This document shows positions 20,183 through 29,667 of a DNA stretch of 64,000 nucleotides, piece after piece. The translations under genes and the position numbers were made by a program. Each line of letters starts with the position of its first letter. Within the stretch, counting starts at the first letter, position 1. The DNA is taken from assembly GCA_004322215.1 (NCBI GenBank), contig SCSM01000011.1, positions 62,001-126,000 of the forward strand, given 5' to 3'. This DNA comes from Bacteroidota bacterium. Lineage in GTDB: Bacteria; Bacteroidota; Ignavibacteria; Kapaibacteriales; UBA2268. The notes under the pieces are model-generated. The model was not told where the DNA came from. It saw only the letters and a list, made by a program, of their open reading frames with translations, and did not search any database.

Positions 20183-21196
20183 TCAATTATCTCCATATTG
20201 CATTTTATAATATTCTCTATACGCACCTGTTCTGACGTTATTGCACCATTGAGGATTATCAATATACCATTGAATAGTTTCCCTGATGCCTTGTTCGAAA
20301 TTTAAACGGGGTTTCCATCCCAATTCATAAGAAATTTTTTCAATATCCATTGCATATCGTCTGTCGTGCCCGGGTCTGTCATTAATAAATTTAATTAAAG
20401 TTTCCGGTTTATTCAATTGTTTAAGTATGGTTTTTACGACTTCGATATTCGTCAATTCGCAATTTCCTCCGATATTATAAACCTGACCAAGTTCACCATT
20501 ATTATATACGGTCCAAATTGCCTCGCAATGGTCCTGAACATGAATCCAGTCTCTTACATTCAAACCATCACCATATACAGGAAGCGGCTTATCTTCAATT
20601 GCATTTAGTATCATCAACGGTATTAATTTCTCGGGAAATTGAAAAGGCCCATAATTATTAGAACATCTCGTTATAATAGCAGGTGAATTGAATGTACTTA
20701 CAAATGCATTAACAAGTAAGTCGGATGACGCTTTTGATGCTGAATACGGTGAATTCGGCGATAATGGTGTGAACTCTGTAAATTTACCTTCCTTCCCAAG
20801 GGAACCATATACCTCGTCAGTTGAAACATGTACTAATTTAGTTAGTTTTAACTCGTTTAATGTTTCAAGCAAAACTAATGTCCCGAGAACATTAGTATCT
20901 ATGAAAGGATGTGCGTTAATAATTGAGCGGTCAACATGTGATTCCGCAGCAAAATTTATTATTGATGTTACATTATGCTTTTCACAAATGGATTTTACAA
21001 GTTCAGCATTTTGAATCGAGCCATGTACAAATGTATAATTCGTTTTTTTTTCAATTTGTGTAAGATTTTCAGGATTTCCGGCATAGGTCAAAGCATCCAA
21101 ATTGACAATTCTAACATCCTCTGTTGAAAGAATGTGTCTGATAAAACAGCTTCCGATGAAGCCGGCTCCTCCTGTTACAAGAATAGTATCACTCAT
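20183..21196 (-). CDS. rfbB: dTDP-glucose 4,6-dehydratase
   Basis: A 337-residue short-chain dehydrogenase-type protein: TGGAGFIGS (NAD binding), FAAESHVDRSI, active-site STDEVYG (Asp127-Glu128), Tyr151 and Lys155 in PYSASKASSD, and NNYGPFQFPEKLIP. The Asp-Glu pair after Thr distinguishes dTDP-glucose dehydratases from epimerases. It makes dTDP-4-keto-6-deoxyglucose, precursor of rhamnose and other 6-deoxy sugars. RfbA, RfbC and RfbD are not in the window. First gene of the minus-strand polysaccharide block that continues down to 8562. Confidence 0.95.
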   Translation of the reverse strand: MSDTILVTGGAGFIGSCFIRHILSTEDVRIVNLDALTYAGNPENLTQIEKKTNYTFVHGSIQNAELVKSICEKHNVTSIINFAAESHVDRSIINAHPFIDTNVLGTLVLLETLNELKLTKLVHVSTDEVYGSLGKEGKFTEFTPLSPNSPYSASKASSDLLVNAFVSTFNSPAIITRCSNNYGPFQFPEKLIPLMILNAIEDKPLPVYGDGLNVRDWIHVQDHCEAIWTVYNNGELGQVYNIGGNCELTNIEVVKTILKQLNKPETLIKFINDRPGHDRRYAMDIEKISYELGWKPRLNFEQGIRETIQWYIDNPQWCNNVRTGAYREYYKMQYGDN

Positions 21197-21270
21197 AATT
21201 GTTAATTAAATAAATTCAAATTTTTTGAAAATAGATTTTATTAAAAATAATCATTAATAGCAGCCATCGT

Positions 21271-21924
21271 TTACTTATTATGGCATGTAAGACATAATGC
21301 ACTACCGCTATTGGATTTTCTAAGCGACAAAGTAATAGTTTGAAACGGGTGCATTTGATGACAACCAATACATCCGGAAGTATTTCTATGAACATGTACA
21401 TCATGACAAGATATACATTCCAGTTTGTTATTGACCAGCAAATCCTGGGCTATAGTATTACCCAACCCGGAAGATTGAGTTGATGGGTCGTGAAGCCTGC
21501 CGTCTGCATTTGCAAGTGCAGTCGAATATTCAAATGAAATAGGATGCTGGTTTCTCATATCGGTCCCGAAACTTCCAGTTGTCATAAATCTTGTTCCGTT
21601 TGATGTTCCACCATAACTATCTATGGCAATAGTTCCGTCATGGCACGCTAAACACAGTTTTGAAACTCCGCTGGGCTGCCCCACTGTTGCATTCAGAGTA
21701 CTGCTTGTATATGTCTGATACGATGATGCTGTATTCTGATGATTCCATAAAGCAGAATTAAATACAGTCTGATTGGCATTATGTGGTGTATGACAAACGA
21801 CACAAATTTCATAACCAGACCAAGATGAACCACTGAAATCATGGTGCGAATAACGAATTCCGCCATATAAATTTGATTTCAGAGTTATTATTATAATAAT
21901 AACGATAATATTTATGAATCTCAT
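21271..21924 (-). CDS. Secreted five-heme c-type cytochrome (doubled CXXCH type)
   Basis: Signal peptide at residues 1-~21 (a run of Ile). Five CxxCH heme sites follow: CVVCH, CLACH, CISCH, CIGCH and CLTCH, the last four residues before the C-terminus. Spacing and sequence (HTPHN after the first, HDG after the second, two close motifs in CISCH and CIGCH) match the doubled-CXXCH family of periplasmic or surface multiheme cytochromes. It probably carries electrons in the periplasm; a partner oxidoreductase is not seen. It is divergent from the SulP gene across 172 bp. Confidence 0.9.
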   Translation of the reverse strand: MRFINIIVIIIIITLKSNLYGGIRYSHHDFSGSSWSGYEICVVCHTPHNANQTVFNSALWNHQNTASSYQTYTSSTLNATVGQPSGVSKLCLACHDGTIAIDSYGGTSNGTRFMTTGSFGTDMRNQHPISFEYSTALANADGRLHDPSTQSSGLGNTIAQDLLVNNKLECISCHDVHVHRNTSGCIGCHQMHPFQTITLSLRKSNSGSALCLTCHNK

Positions 21925-22002
21925 TTTTTAAAATTGATATGTTAATAAAATGCAAATTTAATTAAATTTTACTAATTTTTTTGGCATATCATACATCCAT
22001 AT

Positions 22003-22032
22003 AACAGTGGTTACAGAATATAAAACACTGTT
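22003..22032. promoter_or_regulatory. Inverted repeat in the divergent cytochrome/SulP gap (possible operator)
   Basis: AACAGTG and CACTGTT are perfect 7-base inverted arms separated by 16 bases, placed 65 bp before the SulP start and about 80 bp before the cytochrome start. The spacing could suit a dimeric regulator. Function is inferred only from position and symmetry. Confidence 0.3.
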
Positions 22033-22096
22033 TTATAAATATTTACAATTAACTAATTTTCCCTGAAACTCATACATTTATTAGTGAGAAATCATA

Positions 22097-24373
22097 ATGT
22101 TCAGTAAATTATTCCCATTTTTAAAATGGTTTAAAAGCTATAATAAAAATAATCTCAAAAATGACATTATTTCAGGATTAACTGTATCTCTGATTTTGAT
22201 ACCTCAATCTATGGCTTACGCTCAATTAGCGGGGTTGCCTGCTTATTACGGCTTATATGCTTCATTTCTACCGCCACTGATTGCTGCTTTATTTGGTTCA
22301 AGCTTCCAGCTTTCTACCGGTCCGGTAGCAGTTGTATCATTAATGACAGCGGCAACGTTGGAACCAATCGCTACAGCAGGTACGCAAGGATTTATCGAAT
22401 ATGCAATAGTACTCGCACTTGTTGTTGGAATTTTTCAATTAGGATTGGGAATATTACGACTTGGCTTAATAGTTAATTTCATGTCTCATCCGGTTGTAAT
22501 CGGATTTACAAATGCCGCAGCAATAATTATAGCAACGACTCAATTAACCAAGTTATTCGGAATTTATGTTGATGATGCCGAACATTACTATGAAACAATT
22601 TATTTAATAATTAAAAGCATATTCGAGTATATACAGCCGGAAACATTTTACATGGGAATTGGTTCGATTTTAATAATGATACTTTTAAAAAAATACAGCC
22701 CCAAACTGCCAAATGTATTAATTGCTGTTGTCATAACATCAATTATTTCCCGGTTTATCGGCTTTGAACATAATTATAATGCGACAATTGAACAAATAAA
22801 ATCAGAGGATTATCAGCGAACCATAAAAGAGTATAACAGGGAAGTTAAATTAATCTCACAAAATATCGAGGAAAGAGCAACCATTGGAGACAAATTAGAT
22901 GCTATGCGTGATGCTACTACAAATTTTCAGAAATTACTCGATATGGAGTATTACGATGAATTGCTTGGATACAGAATAGGAAGTGAAAGGAAAGAAACAA
23001 GAACAATCAGGGAAAAACTCAGAAAGTATAAATTCTCAAGCGTTGTACAATCAGATGGAAAATTAGTATTCTATGAAAAGGGAAAAGTACCGGATTCTTT
23101 GAATTCAGAAAATAGAACCTGGACAATGCGTGTAACAAACCTTCCATTGAATGAAAATAAATTATCAATGAAAGGAGGTGGAGGTGTTGTCGGAGATATA
23201 CCAAGGGGTTTACCGGAATTCACAATACCTCATTTTCATTTAAAGACTTTTTTTAAATTGTTTCCTTATGCAATAATAATTTCATTGCTTGGGTTTATGG
23301 AGGCAATATCCATTGCCAAAGCCATTGCAGCAAAAACAGGACAGAAAATAGACCCAAACCAGGAACTTATTGGACAAGGACTTGCAAACATAGCAGGTGC
23401 ATTCGGCAAAAGTTTTCCGGTTTCCGGTTCATTTTCCCGTTCCGCTGTTAATTATCAGGCAGGTGCTACAACTGGTATTTCAATGGTAATTTCGAGTTTA
23501 TTTGTAGTGATGACTTTATATTTCCTAACCCCACTTTTATATCATTTGCCAAAATCGGTTTTATCGGCAATTATAATTGTTGCAGTAATCGGTTTAATTA
23601 ATTTAAGTTCTTTTAAAAATATAATGACTGCAAAATGGTATGATGGATTAACTGCCTGGATTACATTTTTCGGTACTCTTTATTTTGCACCTCATCTCGA
23701 TAAAGGTATTGTTTTGGGTGTTGTAATTTCTGTCTTAATATTTCTATATAAAAGTATGCGGCCCAAAGTTGCATGTCTTTCGATGTCACAAGACTTTTCA
23801 TTAAAACCCGCTAAGGATTTCAGATTGAAGGAATGCAGCCATATTGCAGCTATAAGATTCGACGGAACATTGTTTTTTGCAAATGCAAGTTATCTTGAAG
23901 ATAAGGTATTGGAAATAATTTCAAAGAAGCCCAAACTAAAACACATCATAATAATGTCATCGGGAATAAATGACATTGATGCATCGGGTGCCGAATCACT
24001 TGAATTGTTAATTAAAAGAATGCATAGTGCCGGCTACGGAATGTCATTTTGTGGATTAAATGAAAAGGTAACACGTGTTTTAATCAAAACAAAAATTATT
24101 GATTTGATTGGAAGTGAAAATATTTACCCGATTGAAGAAGAAGCATTGGAAACTATATTTTTCAAAACACATACTGCCGGTTCTACCGAAGCTTATGCAT
24201 GTCCTCTGATGAATTATATACCAAATGAAAATAGCAAAAAGGAAGATATTAAAAAATCAAAATTAGAAAAGCATTTTGATAAAATTGAACCGCACTTATT
24301 AATTCTGACACCAACTATAGGAACTGAAGATATAAGAAAGGAATTTGAAGATAAGAAGAAAAAGAAAAAGTAA
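22097..24373 (+). CDS. SulP-family inorganic anion transporter with large internal insertion and STAS domain
   Basis: A 758-residue membrane protein. The SulP core is clear: GLTVSLILIPQSMAYAQLAGLPAYYGLYASFLPP, STGPVAVVSLM, FTNAAAIII, and FPVSGSFSRSAVNYQAGA after residue 440. A STAS domain (~575-690; VLEIISKKPKLKHIIIMSSGINDIDASGAESLELL) and a Lys-rich tail close it. Residues ~225-362 are an unusual ~138-residue hydrophilic, partly helical insertion placed before GDIPRGLPEF, where ordinary SulP proteins have only a short loop. Likely substrate is sulfate or another oxyanion such as bicarbonate; the sequence does not decide. It is convergent with the GH3 gene, whose stop lies 6 bp away. Confidence 0.92.
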   Translation: MFSKLFPFLKWFKSYNKNNLKNDIISGLTVSLILIPQSMAYAQLAGLPAYYGLYASFLPPLIAALFGSSFQLSTGPVAVVSLMTAATLEPIATAGTQGFIEYAIVLALVVGIFQLGLGILRLGLIVNFMSHPVVIGFTNAAAIIIATTQLTKLFGIYVDDAEHYYETIYLIIKSIFEYIQPETFYMGIGSILIMILLKKYSPKLPNVLIAVVITSIISRFIGFEHNYNATIEQIKSEDYQRTIKEYNREVKLISQNIEERATIGDKLDAMRDATTNFQKLLDMEYYDELLGYRIGSERKETRTIREKLRKYKFSSVVQSDGKLVFYEKGKVPDSLNSENRTWTMRVTNLPLNENKLSMKGGGGVVGDIPRGLPEFTIPHFHLKTFFKLFPYAIIISLLGFMEAISIAKAIAAKTGQKIDPNQELIGQGLANIAGAFGKSFPVSGSFSRSAVNYQAGATTGISMVISSLFVVMTLYFLTPLLYHLPKSVLSAIIIVAVIGLINLSSFKNIMTAKWYDGLTAWITFFGTLYFAPHLDKGIVLGVVISVLIFLYKSMRPKVACLSMSQDFSLKPAKDFRLKECSHIAAIRFDGTLFFANASYLEDKVLEIISKKPKLKHIIIMSSGINDIDASGAESLELLIKRMHSAGYGMSFCGLNEKVTRVLIKTKIIDLIGSENIYPIEEEALETIFFKTHTAGSTEAYACPLMNYIPNENSKKEDIKKSKLEKHFDKIEPHLLILTPTIGTEDIRKEFEDKKKKKK

Positions 24374-24379
24374 TAAACT

Positions 24380-25930
24380 TCAATCAATAAATAATTGTCT
24401 TCCGCTGAGAGTAACAATTGATGCTGCTATGCTTGGCAATGAATCTGAATATGTAAGTAAATAAGTATCAGCATTGATTGTTTCTTTCAAATAAGGATTG
24501 CCAAATAATACTGCAATTGTTTTCTTATTTTCCGATAATTCTGAAACGATATGTTTAATTTTATCTGTTACATTTATAGTACTTTTATATGCCTTTGCAC
24601 GATAGAAGAATGCAAGAAGTATAATATCAGATTTAGAAACTCCCTCTTTTAAAGATTGCAGGTCTTCTCCAGAAATTTCATCATTTATGAATCCGAAATC
24701 GCAGTCATTATCCAATGCCTGTGCGAACATTTTGAAGAACAGAACTCCGGGTTGTATATCATCGTCGGGAATAAAAGCGAATCCACCGATAGAGATTTTC
24801 TCTCTTATAGGAATTAATTCCCTGTTCCCAAATATTGAAATAGATTTGATAGCAACTTTTAGTGCAAGCTTCCCGTTCTTTTCTGCTAATTCATTCAAAT
24901 TAATTTGTTGTTTATTTTCATCAAATAAACCGCACCATTTCTTTGCTTCAAGGATTTTACCGACACTTATTTTTACTTGCTCAAGTAAATCTGCATCATT
25001 TGTAATTAATGATTCAAGTGTGTTAATTGCCTCACTACAATCAGGAGGGAGTAATGCAATATCAGCTCCAGATTTGAAAAGCAATTCTATCGCTTGTTTA
25101 TTTGAATAATTTGATGTAATCGAATTCATATCCAATGCATCGGTAATTATTAGACCATTATAACCAAGTTTTTCTTTTAATATACTTGAAATTATTTTTT
25201 TCGATAGTGATGCAGGCAGGCATGAATCATCAAATGAAGGAACAGAGAGATGACCTATCATAATAGAACTAACGCCATTGTTAATTGCATTTATGAATGG
25301 CTTTAGTTCAAGAGCAAATAGTTCTTCCCGGCTTTTATTTAAAACGGGCAAAGATAAATGTGAATCAATCGCAGTATCGCCGTGTCCCGGGAAGTGCTTT
25401 GCACATGACAAAACATTAACCGACTGAATTCCCTGGATATATTCATTGCTGTGGCTTTCAACAATTTCTGAATTTTCTCCGAATGAACGTATATTTATTA
25501 TCGGATTATCAGGATTTGAATTTACATCACATACAGGAGCAAGATTCCAGTTAATGCCTATAGCTTTTGCTTCTTCGGCGATTGCTTTAGCACACTGAAA
25601 GGTTAAATCTATTTCATCAGCTTTACCGAAAGCCATAGCATGAGGAAATGCAGTTCCATCCTGCAATCTCATTGTCAAGCCATTTTCGAAGTCGGCACAA
25701 AATATTAATGGGATTTCTGATAGTGATTGTAATTCGTCAATCATTTTTTTTGTTTCAGAAGTAGTTCCTTTAAAAATACAGAAACCACATATACCTGATT
25801 TGACAAGCGATTTGATATTTTCCCTATAATTTATGTCTTTGTAATAATCCTCTGAAGAGAGCCGCCCGATAATACATTGGGCAGCAAGCTTAAGCGGTGA
25901 TAAATCATTTAATTTTGTTATTATTTCCAT
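24380..25930 (-). CDS. Family 3 glycoside hydrolase, NagZ-like beta-N-acetylhexosaminidase
   Basis: A 516-residue protein without a signal peptide. It has the GH3 TIM barrel: ICGFCIFKG, FCADFENG, WNLAPVCDVNSNPDNPIINIRSFG, KHFPGHGDT (178-186) followed by Asp189-Ser190-His191 (acid/base loop typical of NagZ), and nucleophile Asp264 in IITDALDM. A C-terminal domain (~360-516) extends beyond a minimal NagZ. NagZ enzymes remove GlcNAc from muropeptides during peptidoglycan recycling. The cytoplasmic location fits, though other beta-hexosaminidase roles are possible. Confidence 0.88.
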   Translation of the reverse strand: MEIITKLNDLSPLKLAAQCIIGRLSSEDYYKDINYRENIKSLVKSGICGFCIFKGTTSETKKMIDELQSLSEIPLIFCADFENGLTMRLQDGTAFPHAMAFGKADEIDLTFQCAKAIAEEAKAIGINWNLAPVCDVNSNPDNPIINIRSFGENSEIVESHSNEYIQGIQSVNVLSCAKHFPGHGDTAIDSHLSLPVLNKSREELFALELKPFINAINNGVSSIMIGHLSVPSFDDSCLPASLSKKIISSILKEKLGYNGLIITDALDMNSITSNYSNKQAIELLFKSGADIALLPPDCSEAINTLESLITNDADLLEQVKISVGKILEAKKWCGLFDENKQQINLNELAEKNGKLALKVAIKSISIFGNRELIPIREKISIGGFAFIPDDDIQPGVLFFKMFAQALDNDCDFGFINDEISGEDLQSLKEGVSKSDIILLAFFYRAKAYKSTINVTDKIKHIVSELSENKKTIAVLFGNPYLKETINADTYLLTYSDSLPSIAASIVTLSGRQLFID

Positions 25931-25955
25931 ATAACAAAATTAATCAACTTTATTT

Positions 25956-26909
25956 TTATTTTGTATTTTTAATACTCTGATTTATCCAATCAAGAATTGT
26001 TGAAATTCTAACCCAATAACTGCTATGACAATAATATCCTGTTTTTCTAAATTGTTCAATATTTATTCCAGCTGATGGAGATACTCCTGCCAATAACCAT
26101 TGACCTTTTTTTTCAATAAATAAACCCCCACCAGAATCTCCTGCAATGGTTGAAAATTCCAAATTTAATGGTTTTGAATCACCGGTTTTATTACAATTTG
26201 AATCAGTGGGACTATCAAAATCATACACAAGAGTCCCGGGAAGTCCATCACGAAAATTCCAAATTGTATCTATCATATTTTCTCCTGCCAGTTTTTTTCC
26301 GTAATTCAATTCTTTGTCATAAGCTCCTCCGTAATAGCCCCATCCCACTCCAACTGCTTTTCTCCCAACTTCATTAGCGTTTTTATTGAGTTTTGGTATT
26401 TTAATCTTTGTCACTGGTTCTTTCAATTTAATTATTGCAACATCATAATTATTCCATTGCCCTTTGACATCAAGAGAAAAATATTTCGAATGAAGGATAA
26501 TTGTATCAGCTTCCAATAATCTTCCATCTAAATCAAATCTGAATTTACTGCTTGGTAATTGATTCTCGCCCAAAACAATATATGAATCTATTTTTGTCCC
26601 ATCATCCATAATATATGTAGTATCCTTTTTAATGAGATTTGTGAAGCAATGAGCAGCAGATAATACATATTGTTCCGAAATCAATTCACATGAACACCAG
26701 GGCTTCAATGTATCACCTTTTGCATGCCTCGATTCCCATTTATCAGTTGTATCACTTTCATTTATAATCTTGAACATTCTGCCAACACAATTGAATTGCT
26801 CTTCTTGTGCAAGTTTTAAATAATCGGAGGAATCTTTGTCATGCCTGTAAATAATAGCAAAGTTAACAGTGTAATTAATAACTAATAGAATAATTATAAA
26901 AAATTTCAT
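25956..26909 (-). CDS. Secreted trypsin-like (S1) serine protease
   Basis: A 317-residue protein with an N-terminal signal peptide (FFIIILLVINYTVNFA). The chymotrypsin-fold catalytic triad is complete: His87 in LSAAHC, Asp156 in NNYDVAII, Ser259 in IAGDSGGGLF. Cysteines around Cys88 suggest disulfides, as in eukaryote-like S1 proteases. No T9SS sorting domain or extra module follows, so it probably remains periplasmic or is released by another route. It ends about 25 bp before the GH3 gene on the same strand. Confidence 0.9.
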   Translation of the reverse strand: MKFFIIILLVINYTVNFAIIYRHDKDSSDYLKLAQEEQFNCVGRMFKIINESDTTDKWESRHAKGDTLKPWCSCELISEQYVLSAAHCFTNLIKKDTTYIMDDGTKIDSYIVLGENQLPSSKFRFDLDGRLLEADTIILHSKYFSLDVKGQWNNYDVAIIKLKEPVTKIKIPKLNKNANEVGRKAVGVGWGYYGGAYDKELNYGKKLAGENMIDTIWNFRDGLPGTLVYDFDSPTDSNCNKTGDSKPLNLEFSTIAGDSGGGLFIEKKGQWLLAGVSPSAGINIEQFRKTGYYCHSSYWVRISTILDWINQSIKNTK

Positions 26910-27070
26910 TGAGTAACCTTTAAAATTTATAATAAATTACATTTAATATTATTCTTATTACAAAATTTAATAGAGTGGTTAAGAAATAATTATTTTTTAT
27001 GACTGAAAATTTTAATAAAAAACATGATTATAAATATTTAAATTCAATTTAAAATCAATAGTAATGTAAA

Positions 27071-28459
27071 TCATTTCTCAACAATAACTCGTTGTACTGC
27101 TTGTTCTCCACAGTCAGAAATAACTGATATCAAATACAATCCAGGTTGTACATTATGCAGGTAAAAACTCTTTGTGTAAGTTCCAGCAACAAGCATTGTA
27201 CTATTCATCAATTCAAGAATCTTAACACCGGATAAATCATTCATTATAATTCTAATTTGTCTTTCAGATTTTAAATTAAATTCCACATTTATTTTTTCTG
27301 AGGTTGGGTTTGGATATAAATTAAGTTTTTCAATGGCACCATTACAGGCTCTCCAAACATCAAAAAAAGGTTCTTCTCCGGCTATTGTTTTTGGTAAAAT
27401 TTGACAATTATTTGTTTCATCCTTGATAGCATCAATTTCATTGTTAATTTTATTTCGATACTTTTCCGGTAATTTTTCAATAAATTCGGTTGTCGGTTCG
27501 AACCATAAAATAAAAGCGTAATCATCGTTTCTATTGAAATTGTCTTTATTTAAATTTTTACCCATATAAACTTCTATTGAAATCAGTTTGTTGACTTTAA
27601 GATAATCGTCTAAATTTTTATTGATTTGTTTAAAATATTTTTTATTATAAACATCACTTATAGAATCAATACTATTCTCATTTTTACTAAAAATACTATC
27701 ATCTTTAAACCATGTAATTCTTCTGTTACCTGCATTATCCGTAATCATTTTTATTGACGTGGGTAAACAATTTAAGCTTTTGTTTTCAGTATTATTTAGT
27801 GAATATTCTTTACCATCTATAGTTAATCCTCCCTCGACATGCAAAGTGCATAATTTCAAGTTATTCCCCTTAAATTTTTCATAATATGAGATTCCGCCTC
27901 CATGCCAGGCATTTGATTCTATCTTAATTCCAATGGCAGCCAACTCATCATTACTCAGTTCAATCATTTGTATTCCTTTTACATTTACTTTATAAAATAA
28001 TTGTAAATCGGAATCTTTTTGTAATGTTTGGATTTTTCTTTTTTTCGAAGTATCTGTTTGTGAATATAATTTTATTGATGTTTGGTTATTATTATAAGAT
28101 TGTGTTGATTTTTCCTTATCTATAAAATTAGTACCTTTTTTGTCAACGTATAAATCTTTACTTTTTCCCAGATTATTATTTACACTTACATTTTGATATT
28201 TACTTTTATTATTGAATATCAATTGTTGGTTAAATAAACTTATTATTAAAAAACTTAAAGTGATTATTACAATTCCTGTTATTATTAAAATATTTAAAGG
28301 ATATAATTTATCCCAAAAGCTATGTTTTGATTTGCTTAATTTAATGTTTGCTTTTGAAGCTTTTTCAACAAAATTTTTAAAGTCTTCCTGTGAAAAATAA
28401 AGCTGTTCTTTTCTAGCATTATTAAAAAAATCATCAATTGATTTATTCTGACTTTTCAT
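27071..28459 (-). CDS. Single-pass membrane protein with anti-sigma-like topology and a T9SS sorting domain
   Basis: A 462-residue protein encoded 22 bp downstream of an ECF sigma factor gene. Residues 1-~48 are hydrophilic and helical (DDFFNNARKEQLYFSQEDF, FVEKASKANIKLSK). One membrane helix lies at ~52-75 (LNILIITGIVIITLSFLIISLF), so the N-terminus should be cytoplasmic, as in transmembrane anti-sigma factors. A long extracytoplasmic region of unknown fold follows. The last ~80 residues are a clear type-A T9SS sorting domain (LYPNPTSEKINVEF, then PGLYLISVISDCGEQ). A T9SS tail on an inner-membrane anchor is topologically odd. Anti-sigma function is inferred from gene order and topology, not from a recognised zinc-finger motif. 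Confidence 0.72.
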   Translation of the reverse strand: MKSQNKSIDDFFNNARKEQLYFSQEDFKNFVEKASKANIKLSKSKHSFWDKLYPLNILIITGIVIITLSFLIISLFNQQLIFNNKSKYQNVSVNNNLGKSKDLYVDKKGTNFIDKEKSTQSYNNNQTSIKLYSQTDTSKKRKIQTLQKDSDLQLFYKVNVKGIQMIELSNDELAAIGIKIESNAWHGGGISYYEKFKGNNLKLCTLHVEGGLTIDGKEYSLNNTENKSLNCLPTSIKMITDNAGNRRITWFKDDSIFSKNENSIDSISDVYNKKYFKQINKNLDDYLKVNKLISIEVYMGKNLNKDNFNRNDDYAFILWFEPTTEFIEKLPEKYRNKINNEIDAIKDETNNCQILPKTIAGEEPFFDVWRACNGAIEKLNLYPNPTSEKINVEFNLKSERQIRIIMNDLSGVKILELMNSTMLVAGTYTKSFYLHNVQPGLYLISVISDCGEQAVQRVIVEK

Positions 28460-28481
28460 AGGATATATATATAATTAATAA

Positions 28482-29087
28482 TTAATAATTACTTATTTCC
28501 ATTTTAATATCTAAATATTTTAAATCGTTAAAAGTTTCGATTTTTTTTGTTTTGCCATTTTTATTATCTAATTCTCCTTTTTCTTTAACAATATTTGCTC
28601 CCATCAAATGTGCAAGTTTATTTCTACCACGTTGTAAACGTGATTTTATACTTGATAAAGTTCCTCCTTGTATTTGTCTTATCTCCTGAAGTGAAAAGCC
28701 GGATAACTCAAATAATAATAATGCTTCTTTTTGTTTATAAGGTAATTTCTCTAAAACTTGATAAAGGAACGAAACATCAGTCGCACATTCGGGCGATGGA
28801 TCATTACATTCAATTGATTCTGCATAATCCTGGTCAAATAAGCCAAAAATTTTAGTTCTAATTTTTCGCCTTCTATATAGTCTGCTTGCTGTTGTAAAAA
28901 GGAAGCTGAGAAAAGCTTTTTTCTTTTCAATTTTTTCAAAATTTTCATAAGCTATCATTATAGTATCCTGTAAAAGATCTTTAGCATCTTCTCTGGAACG
29001 TGTGAGTGCCATAACAAACCTTGTTAAGCTTTCTCTAACGGTTTCTAATATCTTTGAAAATTCTTCCTGCTTATTTTTTTGAATCAT
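28482..29087 (-). CDS. ECF-family RNA polymerase sigma factor
   Basis: A 201-residue protein with region 2 (RFVMALTRSREDAKDLLQDTIMIAYENFEK, split here by description; residues ~20-75) and region 4 (LEKLPYKQKEALLLFELSGFSLQEIRQI, then SIKSRLQRGRNKL; ~110-160). These are the core promoter-binding and -35-binding parts of group 4 sigma factors. The C-terminal ~35 residues are a Lys/Asn-rich tail. It heads a two-gene operon with the membrane protein at 27071-28459, its likely regulator. Target genes cannot be read from this window. Confidence 0.92.
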   Translation of the reverse strand: MIQKNKQEEFSKILETVRESLTRFVMALTRSREDAKDLLQDTIMIAYENFEKIEKKKAFLSFLFTTASRLYRRRKIRTKIFGLFDQDYAESIECNDPSPECATDVSFLYQVLEKLPYKQKEALLLFELSGFSLQEIRQIQGGTLSSIKSRLQRGRNKLAHLMGANIVKEKGELDNKNGKTKKIETFNDLKYLDIKMEISNY

Positions 29088-29178
29088 AAATTTTTTTATA
29101 TTTCTGTCTTTCTAAGTAAGAGACATAAATTATAAAAAAGTCGCATTCAATTTTAAATAAATTTTTTTATTATTTTAT

Positions 29179-29658
29179 TCAATCTAAAAATATTACATCA
29201 TTTCCTTCGAAATTTCGCACCAATTCACGGTATTTATCTGATATTCTTTCCGGCTGTCGGGTTTTAATATCTACCTGAACGAGTACAGCACTCGCTTTTA
29301 CGAGAAGCAATCCGCTTTCGAGCCGGATGATATTATCAAACCCGAAGGATGAATTTTTAATGTATGATATTCTTGTGAGAACCTCATAAGCATCATCAAA
29401 ACCTGAAGTATTGAAATAATCAATCTCATTATGAGCAGAAATAACAGGAAATTCGAATAGTGATATTTTCTCTGACTCTTTTCCCAGAACTTTACGCAAA
29501 TATTCTATTCTCGCCCACTCCAGCCAATAAAAGTATTGAAGATTGTGGACTATTCCATAAGAATCAACCTCATTAAATTTCACTCTTCCATTAACTTTGA
29601 ATTTAAATTTCGTTAATGACTTTTCGATTACTTCTATTTTTTTGTTTTCAGAATTCAT
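29179..29658 (-). CDS. Hotdog-fold acyl-CoA thioesterase (YbgC/4HBT type)
   Basis: A 159-residue protein with the 4-hydroxybenzoyl-CoA thioesterase signature RVKFNEVDSYGIVHNLQYFYWLEWARIEYLR, in which the Asp of EVDSYGIVHN is the conserved active-site residue of this family. Downstream strands (ISYIKNSSFGFDNII, ASAVLVQVDIKTRQPERI) complete one hotdog domain. It likely hydrolyses short or medium acyl-CoA in the cytoplasm. It begins 9 bp after the stop of the small secreted-protein gene on the same strand, so the two may be in one operon with ltaE. Confidence 0.88.
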   Translation of the reverse strand: MNSENKKIEVIEKSLTKFKFKVNGRVKFNEVDSYGIVHNLQYFYWLEWARIEYLRKVLGKESEKISLFEFPVISAHNEIDYFNTSGFDDAYEVLTRISYIKNSSFGFDNIIRLESGLLLVKASAVLVQVDIKTRQPERISDKYRELVRNFEGNDVIFLD

Positions 29659-29667
29659 AATTATTAA

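Noticed and set aside
25931-25945. TAATTTTG box (minus strand) just before the GH3 gene
   Set aside because: It would put the transcript start at the ATG itself; in such AT-rich DNA a chance match is more likely than a leaderless promoter.
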